From Parvularculaceae bacterium (GTDB taxonomy: Bacteria; Pseudomonadota; Alphaproteobacteria; Caulobacterales; Parvularculaceae): a DNA stretch of 12,217 bases. Position 1 is the first letter of the stretch; every line of letters starts with the position of its first letter. Positions 6,144 through 12,217 of the stretch are shown here, in pieces. The notes under the pieces are model-generated. The model saw only the letters and a program-made list of their open reading frames with translations, was not told the DNA's origin and did not search any database. The translations under genes and the position numbers were made by a program. The stretch is from the NCBI GenBank assembly GCA_013389125.1, contig JACADX010000095.1, positions 1 to 12,217 of the forward strand. The letters are read 5' to 3'.

Positions 6144-7052
6144 ATGCAAACTTCAGCGATGACGACACTGGCCATGAGCGTCCGCGATCCTTCCGACCTC
6201 GACGCGCTTTCGCGCGGCAAGCACATGGTCGACGTGCTGATCGAGGAGCGGGCGAGAAGGCTCATCAAGTCGCCGTTCTGGCCGCTCTATCGCGCCGTTC
6301 TCTATCCGCTGCTGAAAGAGCCGTCGGCGCGCCGCATGGCGGACGCGATCGAGACGCTCTCCGGGCGCGCGGCGATGGAGCATGTGAGCGCGATCCTTCG
6401 CCTTGACGTCGAAACGCACGGCTTCGCGCATGTGCCGGCGACGGGACGCGTCATCATCGCTTCGATCCACCCGACCGGCATCGCCGACGGCGTCGCCATG
6501 TATGATGCGCTGAAGGCGAAGCGACCCGATCTCTGCTTCTTCGCCAATCGCGACGCAATCAGAGTCGCGCCGCGCCTTGCCGAAGTCGTCATTCCGGTCG
6601 AATGGGTGATGGAAAAGCGCACGCGCCAGCGGAGCCGGGAAACGCTCATCGAAGCGAAAAAGGCGTTTACGGACGAACGCTGCGTCGTGCTCTTCCCGTC
6701 GGGCCGCCTCGCCTACATGGACGAAAACAAGAAGCTCGTCGAACGCGAATGGCTGACGTCGGTCGCCATCTTCGCCCGGAAATACGACTGCGCGATCGTG
6801 CCCGCCCACATCGCGGCGCGAAATTCATGGCTTTATTACTGGTTCTGGAAACTCAATACGGAACTGCGCGACATTACGCTGTTCAACGAACTCTTGAACA
6901 AGCGCGGCAAGAAATTCGTCATTCGTTTCGGGCCGGCGATACCGGCGGACGCGCTTGACGGCGATCCCGTCGAGGTGACGAGAGCGCTCCGCGAGCACGC
7001 CGCCTACGCGGTGCCGGAGGGCCGTCCCTGGATTCCGTTGGCGGCGCGCTGA
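6144..7052 (+). CDS. PlsC-type phospholipid/glycerol acyltransferase
   Basis: The product, up to 302 residues, carries an acyltransferase domain. The active-site motif is H109-P-T-G-I-A-D115, an H-X5-D form rather than the textbook H-X4-D; similar HPxGxxDG motifs occur in the hemolysin-like lysophospholipid and ornithine-lipid acyltransferase relatives. A second landmark, VVLFPSGR (about 181-188), corresponds to the FPEG-type substrate motif. A helix-rich N-terminus (RLIKSPFWPLYRAVLYPLLK) probably lies on the membrane. It likely transfers an acyl chain to a lysolipid, but the acceptor is unknown. The start is uncertain: ATGs at 6144, 6159 and 6174 are in frame and none has a clear Shine-Dalgarno. 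It is last in the rph-led run, and its final 49 bases overlap the convergent ABC ATPase gene. Confidence 0.9.
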   Translation: MQTSAMTTLAMSVRDPSDLDALSRGKHMVDVLIEERARRLIKSPFWPLYRAVLYPLLKEPSARRMADAIETLSGRAAMEHVSAILRLDVETHGFAHVPATGRVIIASIHPTGIADGVAMYDALKAKRPDLCFFANRDAIRVAPRLAEVVIPVEWVMEKRTRQRSRETLIEAKKAFTDERCVVLFPSGRLAYMDENKKLVEREWLTSVAIFARKYDCAIVPAHIAARNSWLYYWFWKLNTELRDITLFNELLNKRGKKFVIRFGPAIPADALDGDPVEVTRALREHAAYAVPEGRPWIPLAAR

Positions 7053-7990
7053 CGATCGCGATTATAAGTGAGTTCGAGGAAGACGTCTTCGAGATCCGCT
7101 TCGACGGTCGTCACGTCCTTGATCCTGACGCCCGCAAGCTGCAGCCGGTCGATGATCGACGAGACTTCGCAGCTCGACGGCTGATAGGGGATGGCGATCC
7201 TGCCGTCTCCTTTGAGTTCCGCCGTAAACGGAAGAATCTCCGGCGCCGCGGCGAGGCTTTCCGCCGGGGTCACAAGGAGCGTCTTCGAGTCGAACGATGA
7301 AACGAGCTTCTCCGTCGGCTCGCAGGCGACGACCTCGCCCTGGTGGATGATGGCGATGCGGTCGCAAAGCTCCTGCGCCTCTTCAAGGTAATGGGTCGTC
7401 AGGACGATGGTGACGCCTTGCGCATGAAGCTTCAGCACATGATCCCAGAGCTGCTTTCGAAGCTCGATGTCGACGCCCGCCGTCGGCTCGTCGAGAATGA
7501 GAATCGGCGGCGCGTGCACCATCGCCTTGGCGACGAGAAGCCGACGCTTCATGCCGCCCGACAGCATTCTGACATAAGCGTTCGCCTTGTCCTCAAGCCC
7601 GAGCGCGGCGAGAATCTCCATTGTCCGCCGCTCCGCCTTCGGAACGCCGTAAAGCCCGGCCTGAATTTCAAGCGCCTCCTTCGGCGTGAAAAAGACGTCC
7701 ATGTTGATTTCCTGCGGCACGACGCCGATCGAGGCGCGCGACTGGCGCGGATTCTTGTCGATGTCGAAGCCCCAGATCGACGCCGTCCCCTCGGTCTTCG
7801 TCACGAGCCCCGCGAGTATGTTGATGAAAGTCGACTTGCCCGCGCCGTTGGGGCCCAATAGCCCGAAGATCGATCCGACCGGAATGTCGAGATCGATCCC
7901 TTTCAGCGCCTCCTTGGCGGGGGCTTTCTTCGTCGCCTTGTAGACTTTCCTGAGACCGCGCGCCGAAATGGCGGGTTTGACGATTGACAT
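7004..7990 (-). CDS. ABC-2 type exporter ATP-binding protein, YadG-like
   Basis: This is the nucleotide-binding subunit of an ABC-2 exporter. From 7990 it is 328 residues and has every ATPase motif: Walker A GPNGAGKST, Q-loop VPQEIN, signature LSGGMKRR, Walker B ILILDEPTAGVD and switch histidine TTHYLEEA. The run VRMLSGGMKRRLLVAKAMVH and DEPTAGVDIELRKQLWDHV closely recall E. coli YadG. YadG usually works with a permease (YadH), but none is next to this gene; the substrate is unknown. The ATG at 7990 gives the family-like N-terminus MSIVKPAISARGL. An ATG at 8020 adds 10 residues and has GAGGG seven bases upstream, so it is a real alternative, although a promoter-like sequence overlaps it. The 3' end overlaps the convergent acyltransferase by 49 bp. 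Confidence 0.93.
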   Translation of the reverse strand: MSIVKPAISARGLRKVYKATKKAPAKEALKGIDLDIPVGSIFGLLGPNGAGKSTFINILAGLVTKTEGTASIWGFDIDKNPRQSRASIGVVPQEINMDVFFTPKEALEIQAGLYGVPKAERRTMEILAALGLEDKANAYVRMLSGGMKRRLLVAKAMVHAPPILILDEPTAGVDIELRKQLWDHVLKLHAQGVTIVLTTHYLEEAQELCDRIAIIHQGEVVACEPTEKLVSSFDSKTLLVTPAESLAAAPEILPFTAELKGDGRIAIPYQPSSCEVSSIIDRLQLAGVRIKDVTTVEADLEDVFLELTYNRDRQRAANGIQGRPSGTA

Positions 7991-8016
7991 CGGGAGCTGG
8001 CTTTCGGATCGGCGAG

Positions 8017-8046
8017 CCATAGCACGGCCCTCGCCCGGAAGGTCAA
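8017..8046 (-). promoter_or_regulatory. candidate promoter for the YadG-like gene
   Basis: The minus strand reads TTGACC (8041-8046), 18 bases, CTATGG (8017-8022), close to the alphaproteobacterial TTGAC-N17-CTATAT pattern. The -10 would overlap the alternative ATG at 8020, and transcription would start near 8010, which favours translation from 7990. It is back-to-back with the promoter proposed for the zinc-finger gene. Confidence 0.35.
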
Positions 8047-8073
8047 CCTCCCGCCGCTCACGATCGCACGACG

Positions 8074-8102
8074 CTTGACGAAGCGCCGCCGACGCCTGCA
8101 TT
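8074..8102 (+). promoter_or_regulatory. candidate promoter for the zinc-finger gene
   Basis: CTTGAC at 8074-8079 is an exact match to the alphaproteobacterial -35 consensus. At 17 bases lies TGCATT (8097-8102), a poor -10. The transcript would start at about 8109, leaving nearly no leader before the ATG at 8111, and no Shine-Dalgarno is present there (TTCAACGGCT precedes it). Confidence 0.3.
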
Positions 8103-8110
8103 CAACGGCT

Positions 8111-8299
8111 ATGACGAACGAAAAGACCGCGCCTGAGCCGCCCGAAATCATCTATGTCGACAAGCGCCGCATCGCCTGCAACGGCGACGGCGGCGCGCTC
8201 GGCCATCCCCTCGTCTGGTACGCGCTCGACGACGGCGAGGCGGAATGCGGCTATTGCGATCGAAAGTTCGTCTACGATCCCGAGAAGGCGACGCGGTGA
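8111..8299 (+). CDS. CHCC zinc-finger domain mini-protein
   Basis: The 62-residue product fits the zf-CHCC family (Pfam family related to the NDUFS6 subunit of mitochondrial complex I), common in alphaproteobacteria as a stand-alone small protein. The four presumed zinc ligands are C23, H32, C46 and C49, in the contexts RIACNGDG, LGHPLVWY and ECGYCDRKFVY. Such proteins are generally annotated only as zinc-finger domain-containing; a role in complex I assembly or structure is known for the eukaryotic relative, and is only an inference here. The ATG at 8111 is the only sensible start after a charged N-terminus. It is divergent from the YadG-like ATPase, and its TGA is directly joined to the stop of the convergent NatB-like permease with no intervening base. 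Confidence 0.92.
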   Translation: MTNEKTAPEPPEIIYVDKRRIACNGDGGALGHPLVWYALDDGEAECGYCDRKFVYDPEKATR

Positions 8300-9814
8300 T
8301 CAGCCGCCGGAACGCGCATGCCTGATCAGGTCCTTCGCTTTCGGCGGCGCCGATTGCAGGATCGCCGCACGGAAAATCCGTCCCATGACACGCGCGAGCA
8401 TTATCGCAAATGCGAGCATCAGGCATGTCGCGCCGATGATTTCCGAAATCGGCGGATCGGCCGCCGCGCGCATCATGACGGCGTAGGGCGTATAGATCGG
8501 GATCCAGGTGAGGATCGACGCGACGAGGCCGTTCGGGTTCTGAAAGACCATCACCATGAAGGGCAGCGGCGCGAAGACGATGAGCATCACAGGCCCCATA
8601 TAGGACTGCGCATCCTGCAGGGAATTCGAAACGGCCCCGATCGCCAGGAAGATCATGGCGAAGATCGCGTAGGCGCAGAAGAAATAGAACAGGTAGATCA
8701 GGAGAAACCAGGAATCGAAGAGGACGCCGACAAGTTCGCCGAGCATCTCGTTCCCGCCGCCCGCGAGCGCTAATCCCAATCCGCCGACGACGAAAACCGC
8801 CGGCATCGTGAGGCCGACCGCGGCGATGCCGAGAAGCTTGCCGAGCATGAGTTCGTTCGCGGTGACGGACGAGAGGAGAATTTCAACGATCTTGTTTGAT
8901 CGCTCCTCAATCGTGTTGGTGAGGAGGAGGTTGCCGACGCCGAAAACGACGACGAGGAGCATATAGGTCATCGCCGCCGGAATGACCGCTGATCTCAACC
9001 GGTCGATGTCTTGCAGCTCGCCGCCGCCTTCGATCTTGTCAGGCCGGTAGGGCTTCAGCGGCGCATCGACATCGGCGATGGCGTCGAGCTGACCGCTCGA
9101 TAGTCCGAACCGCTCCGAGAGCTTGCGGCGCGCCGTCGTCGTCAGCGCGCGCGACACGGTGATCTCAAGCGACGGGTCGGTGAGGTTCTTGCTCCAGAAC
9201 TGCGCCTCAACGCCGTCCTCGCCGCCGGTATAGCCCTTCGGAATCAGCACCGCGGCGAACAATGGGCCATTCGCCCCGGGATAGCGCTTCGCGTCCAGAA
9301 GAAACGGGCGCAGCGCGTCCGCCGCCGCCTCGACCGATCCCGCGTCTTCCGCCGCATCGACAAGATCGAGCCGCACGAATTGGCCGCGCGGGGCGACGAA
9401 CAGCGGCGCCCCCTTCCTCAAATAGCCGCCCGCCGCCGCGCGCGCGCCATCGACGCCGCCTGCGTCATAGAAGGCCTGCAGCCGCGCCTGCGTCACGGCA
9501 TCCGGCGCGAACGGCGGCGGCAGATCTTCCGGCGCAATCCGGCTCTTGTCGATTGCGATCGACACATAGGCGTCCCAAGCGGCGATGACGTTTCGCCGCT
9601 CGCGCTCGGCGATCTCGCGGTCAATCGCCTCCGCATAGCCGCCGACCTCGTCATAAACGACGAAGCTGCGCAATGGCTTGGCGGCTTCAAGAAATCCGAG
9701 CGCGGCGCCGCCGAGCGCGATGAGCAAAGGAAACGTGACGAGGAAAATCAGAAAGCCGCGCGACAGGACATATTGCTTGTATTCGCGCCAGGCGATGAGA
9801 AAGACCGCGTTCAC
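8300..9814 (-). CDS. ABC-2 type exporter permease, NatB-like
   Basis: The 504-residue membrane protein is the permease partner of the ATPase encoded just upstream. It has the COG1668/NatB layout: a cytoplasmic start (IAWREYKQYVLSRGF, the typical lead-in), one membrane helix at about 19-43, a large extracytoplasmic domain to about residue 280, then a cluster of roughly five to six hydrophobic helices. The conserved NTIEERSNKIVEILLSSVT and ELMLGKLLG segment, typical of the family, lies between the second and third helices. NatAB of Bacillus exports sodium, but most relatives have unknown substrates. Translation starts at GTG 9814, overlapping the ATPase stop by four bases (GTGA), so synthesis of the two subunits is very likely coupled. 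The end abuts the convergent zinc-finger gene. Confidence 0.94.
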   Translation of the reverse strand: MNAVFLIAWREYKQYVLSRGFLIFLVTFPLLIALGGAALGFLEAAKPLRSFVVYDEVGGYAEAIDREIAERERRNVIAAWDAYVSIAIDKSRIAPEDLPPPFAPDAVTQARLQAFYDAGGVDGARAAAGGYLRKGAPLFVAPRGQFVRLDLVDAAEDAGSVEAAADALRPFLLDAKRYPGANGPLFAAVLIPKGYTGGEDGVEAQFWSKNLTDPSLEITVSRALTTTARRKLSERFGLSSGQLDAIADVDAPLKPYRPDKIEGGGELQDIDRLRSAVIPAAMTYMLLVVVFGVGNLLLTNTIEERSNKIVEILLSSVTANELMLGKLLGIAAVGLTMPAVFVVGGLGLALAGGGNEMLGELVGVLFDSWFLLIYLFYFFCAYAIFAMIFLAIGAVSNSLQDAQSYMGPVMLIVFAPLPFMVMVFQNPNGLVASILTWIPIYTPYAVMMRAAADPPISEIIGATCLMLAFAIMLARVMGRIFRAAILQSAPPKAKDLIRHARSGG

Positions 9815-10770
9815 GCCGCTTGCTCCCGCGCAGGCTCCAGGGCCGATTCCGCGGCGGCGCCGACAATCGCCACGAAAATGTCATGCAAGGACGCGTTCGT
9901 ATGTTCGAACCGCGACAGATGCATCCCCGCGTCAAAGGCGGCGCGAAGCACGGTGTTGGGGTCAACGCCGCGCTGAAGTTCGACAATATAGGCCCCGTCG
10001 CCACCTTCGCGCGACGGCGCCGCCTCGACCGACTTTACGCCCGGCGCCCGCGCAAGCGGGTCGACGGCGTCGCGCGTGCAAACGACAAGCCGCGGCGGAA
10101 AGCTTGCGCGCGCCTCCTCAAGCGTGCCTTCAAAGCGCTTTTCGCCCTTTGCGAGAATGAGGAAGCGGTCGCAAAGGCGTTCGGCGTGCTGCATCGTGTG
10201 GGTCGAGAAAATAATCGTGCGGCCTTCCGCCTTGAGTTCGGCGATCAGCTCTTCAAGCGTCGACTGATTGATCGGATCAAGACCCGTGAACGGCTCGTCG
10301 AGGATCAGAAACTCGGGATCGTGCGCGATCGTCGCAAGCAGCTGGACTTTCTGCGCCATGCCTTTTGACAGCGACTCGTTCTTCGCGCGCGCGAATTCGC
10401 CAAGCCCGAATCGCGCAAGGAGCCTTTCCGCGCGGGCGCGCGCCTCCTTCCGCGGCACGCCCCTGAGACTTGCGAAATAGGCGATCGTCTCCGCCGCTTT
10501 CATCTTTCGATAAAGGCCGCGCTCTTCGGGGAGATAGCCGATGCGATGCCGCACCGGGATGGCGGAAGGCGAGCCGAGGATCTCGATCGCGCCGGAGGTC
10601 GGCGGAATGATGTCGAGGATCATTCGAAGCGTCGTCGTCTTGCCGGCGCCGTTCGGGCCAAGGAAGCCGAAGATTTCGCCCTTTCGGACCGCGAACGAAA
10701 GGTCATTGACGGCCGCGAAGTCGCCGAAGCGCTTTGTTACGTTCGCGAGGATAAGCGGCTTCGCCGACAT
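9811..10770 (-). CDS. ABC-2 type exporter ATP-binding protein, NatA-like
   Basis: The 319-residue product is the ATPase of the exporter whose permease follows it. Motifs: Walker A GPNGAGKTT (38-46), the LSKGMAQKVQ signature (Lys in place of the second Gly, as in the COG4152 group), Walker B FLILDEPFTGLD and switch histidine STHTMQHAERLC. The region normally holding the Q-loop reads IGYLPEERGLY, also characteristic of this group, and there is no obvious Q-loop glutamine. A C-terminal extension of about 100 residues resembles the accessory domain (DUF4162-like) found in these ATPases. The ATG at 10770 gives the expected N-terminus MSAKPLILANVTKRFG; its Shine-Dalgarno is poor. It is the first gene of the pair. 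The 108 bp upstream separate it from the GNAT gene on the same strand. Confidence 0.95.
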   Translation of the reverse strand: MSAKPLILANVTKRFGDFAAVNDLSFAVRKGEIFGFLGPNGAGKTTTLRMILDIIPPTSGAIEILGSPSAIPVRHRIGYLPEERGLYRKMKAAETIAYFASLRGVPRKEARARAERLLARFGLGEFARAKNESLSKGMAQKVQLLATIAHDPEFLILDEPFTGLDPINQSTLEELIAELKAEGRTIIFSTHTMQHAERLCDRFLILAKGEKRFEGTLEEARASFPPRLVVCTRDAVDPLARAPGVKSVEAAPSREGGDGAYIVELQRGVDPNTVLRAAFDAGMHLSRFEHTNASLHDIFVAIVGAAAESALEPAREQAA

Positions 10771-10878
10771 GAACCGGTCCGGACTGGCCGCTCAACGGTG
10801 CGGCGGCGCGCGTTAATAGTTCGTTCGCGATCCAAGATCGAGCCGCATCAGCGGCCGGTCGGCGCGCCGCCGCGCGAT
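10771..10878. other. intergenic region upstream of the NatA-like gene
   Basis: This 108-base gap follows the GNAT stop and precedes the NatA-like start on the minus strand. It contains an AT-rich patch reading ACTATTAAC on the minus strand (about 10813-10821), which could serve as a -10, but I find no -35 at a normal distance. No clear terminator hairpin with a T run is visible. Confidence 0.3.
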
Positions 10879-11421
10879 TTACCTAAACCCCGCGCTTCCA
10901 AACATCGACGCGACCCCATGATAGATCGAAGCGGGATTGGCGGCGCGGTCGCTTGTTTCGACCGGGCAACCGTCGATGAACCGCGCGCGGTTTTTCCGCG
11001 CCCATTTGACGGCGCCCGCAAGCAGGTCCGCCGCAACGCCTTGCCGCCGATGGGCGCGCGGCACGACGAAACAGCTGATCGCCCAGATTTTCGCGTCATC
11101 CGCCTCCCCGGCGTCGATCGGCGCGCTGAGCCGGCGCGCGCCGTTCCAGTTCGGCGTCGCCGGGCGCGGGCCGACCTGGACCCATCCGACGGGATCGCCG
11201 CCGCGATAGGCGATGAGCCCCGGCGGCGGGCCTTTCCGGACGATCGCGCGCATGCGCGCCTTGAAGGTCTTGCGGGCGGGACCGGCGATATCCATGCGCG
11301 GCGCGCGCCAGTACATGCACCAGCAGCCCCAGCAGCCGCCGGCGGGGCCCATCACCGCGCAAAAGTCGTCCCATCGGTCCGGCGTCAGCGGCTTGCAGGC
11401 GATCCTCGCACGACGCGCCAC
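10879..11421 (-). CDS. GNAT family N-acetyltransferase with Cys-rich N-terminus
   Basis: The 180-residue product has the GNAT fold core. The acetyl-CoA-binding motif A is visible in ISCFVVPRAHRRQGVAADLL, where RRQGVA is the Q/R-x-x-G-x-A pyrophosphate loop, and GLIAYRGGDPVGWVQVGPR is the preceding beta-strand pair. The N-terminal part contains GGCWGCWCMYWR with C30, C33 and C35, plus C9 and C21; a similar Gly-Cys-Trp-Cys stretch occurs in a GNAT subgroup of unknown substrate. The start is GTG at 11421, four bases after the glyoxalase-like stop. Longer in-frame extension upstream would run inside that gene and yields Arg/Ser-rich sequence typical of an antisense-like shadow, so I reject it. 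No clear Shine-Dalgarno; coupling to the upstream gene is likely. Acceptor substrate unknown. Confidence 0.88.
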   Translation of the reverse strand: MARRARIACKPLTPDRWDDFCAVMGPAGGCWGCWCMYWRAPRMDIAGPARKTFKARMRAIVRKGPPPGLIAYRGGDPVGWVQVGPRPATPNWNGARRLSAPIDAGEADDAKIWAISCFVVPRAHRRQGVAADLLAGAVKWARKNRARFIDGCPVETSDRAANPASIYHGVASMFGSAGFR

Positions 11422-11425
11422 GACT

Positions 11426-11866
11426 TCACCAAGAGCCGCTGTTCGGCATCGACGCCCAGGGCTCCTCCGGCGGCAGTCGCTCGCCCTTCTGCAGGAGTTC
11501 GATCGAAATTCCGTCCGGCGAGCGGATAAAGGCCATATGGCCGTCGCGCGGCGGACGGTTGATGACGACGCCCGCATGCATCAGCTTCGTGCAGAGCGCG
11601 TAAATGTCGTCGACGCGAAAAGCGAGATGGCCGAAATTTCGCCCGCCCGAATATTCCTCCCTGTCCCAATTATAGGTGAGTTCGACGAGCGGCGCTTTTC
11701 GACTGCGCGCCGCGGCGGCGTCGCCGGGCGCGGCGAGGAAAACCAGCGTGAAACGGCCGCTTTCGTTCTCAGTGCGGGAGATCTCGAGGAGTCCGAGCTT
11801 GCCGCAATAGAAATCGAGCGATTGATCAAGATCGCTCACCCGAACCATGGCGTGAATATATTCCAC
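11426..11866 (-). CDS. glyoxalase I-like VOC metalloprotein (probable lactoylglutathione lyase)
   Basis: Glyoxalase I converts the hemithioacetal of methylglyoxal and glutathione to S-lactoylglutathione. The 146-residue protein has two VOC beta-alpha-beta-beta-beta modules and all four metal ligands expected from E. coli GloA: H5 (EYIHAMVRV), E62 (LVELTYNWD), H80 (NFGHLAF) and E123 (ISIELL). The ELTYNWD segment is typical of true glyoxalase I rather than other VOC enzymes. The start is GTG at 11866: beginning at the later ATG (11848) would remove the ligand H5. Length is near that of GloA (135). It lies six bases after the upstream membrane protein and four before the GNAT gene, so the three probably form one transcript. 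The exact reaction is inferred from ligands and motif similarity. Confidence 0.92.
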   Translation of the reverse strand: MEYIHAMVRVSDLDQSLDFYCGKLGLLEISRTENESGRFTLVFLAAPGDAAAARSRKAPLVELTYNWDREEYSGGRNFGHLAFRVDDIYALCTKLMHAGVVINRPPRDGHMAFIRSPDGISIELLQKGERLPPEEPWASMPNSGSW

Positions 11867-11872
11867 TCCCGC

Positions 11873-12217
11873 TTAGCCCTTTGATTTTTCCTGCGACAGC
11901 TCGTCGGCGAGATAACCGGGGCGGCGCTTGTGGTAGCGGCGCATCCCGACGAAGACGACGGCCAGCCACGCGACGATGAGGCCGAAATAATAATAGAACT
12001 TGAGAACATCTTGCACATAGTAAAGCGCGATCGTCTCGCCGTCGTCCCTGCTGCCCCCCGCGGTCGAGCCGGAAATCGGGATGGCGCTGGCGAGCGCGCT
12101 TGCGTCCGCTGACAGGCCGACGGCGTCAAGCGCCCAGGCGACGCCCGAGAGAATTCCGAGCGTCAGCGGCAACGCCGCGACAAAGGCCGCCGCCATGCCA
12201 AGCGCGTATTTCGGGAA
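11873..12217 (-). CDS. small membrane protein of unknown function, 5' end cut by window
   Basis: I do not recognise this protein. At least 107 residues are visible from an internal Met at 12196, and the frame stays open to the window edge (FPKYALG before that Met, with no Shine-Dalgarno), so the true start is probably outside. There are two hydrophobic segments, AAAFVAALPLTLGILSGVAW and YYYFGLIVAWLAVVFVGM, separated by a Ser/Ala/Asp-rich loop of about 40 residues, and a basic tail (RRYHKRRPGY) that is likely cytoplasmic by the positive-inside rule. The tail ends EKSKG. It is the first visible gene of the run that continues with the glyoxalase-like and GNAT genes. Confidence 0.75.
   Translation of the reverse strand, partial: FPKYALGMAAAFVAALPLTLGILSGVAWALDAVGLSADASALASAIPISGSTAGGSRDDGETIALYYVQDVLKFYYYFGLIVAWLAVVFVGMRRYHKRRPGYLADELSQEKSKG

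Noticed and set aside
11422..11577. Upstream extension of the GNAT gene by 52 residues.
   Set aside because: It lies wholly inside the glyoxalase-like gene in another frame and gives Arg/Ser-rich sequence with no family similarity.
11213..11884. Long plus-strand open frame opposite the GNAT and glyoxalase-like genes.
   Set aside because: The minus-strand genes have intact catalytic and ligand motifs; the plus-strand frame shows no recognisable motif and is a shadow.
1..12217. Looked for tRNA, rRNA, CRISPR arrays, insertion sequences and attachment sites.
   Set aside because: No cloverleaf-like or spaced direct-repeat pattern, transposase motif or terminal inverted repeats were seen; genes are dense and of uniform composition.

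Overview
This 12.2 kb window is GC-rich chromosomal DNA with almost no non-coding space. Gene content and protein style (HrcA/GrpE divergent from RNase PH, a CHCC zinc-finger mini-protein, CTTGAC-like -35 boxes) suggest an alphaproteobacterium; the genus cannot be set from the sequence alone. I see no mobile element, CRISPR array, tRNA or rRNA, and no gap between genes exceeds about 160 bp. It reads as a conserved housekeeping region with local rearrangements.

Left block, minus strand (61-3810): a signal-peptide-bearing SAM-methyltransferase-like lipoprotein, then an unrecognised three-helix membrane protein with a periplasmic C-terminal domain, then hrcA (heat-shock repressor) and grpE (DnaK nucleotide exchange factor). 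Middle block, plus strand (3967-7052): rph (RNase PH), a beta-carbonic anhydrase, a glutathione S-transferase-like protein and a PlsC-type acyltransferase, tightly packed or overlapping and probably one transcript. The 3' end of the acyltransferase overlaps the convergent YadG-type ABC ATPase (7004-7990, minus) by 49 bp.

Right block: a 62-residue CHCC zinc-finger gene (8111-8299, plus) abuts, with no gap, the 3' end of a NatA/NatB-type ABC-2 exporter pair (8300-10770, minus). Upstream of that on the same strand lies a three-gene set: a membrane protein cut by the window edge, a glyoxalase-I-like metalloprotein and a GNAT acetyltransferase.

Themes are protein folding control (hrcA, grpE), RNA 3' processing (rph), CO2/bicarbonate and thiol chemistry (carbonic anhydrase, GST, glyoxalase), membrane lipid acylation and two ABC-2 systems. 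I found no convincing undescribed defence or mobile system. The best leads are the unrecognised protein upstream of hrcA, a candidate leaderless hrcA transcript, the secreted methyltransferase-like lipoprotein, and the replacement of the rph neighbourhood expected in alphaproteobacteria by a carbonic anhydrase operon.
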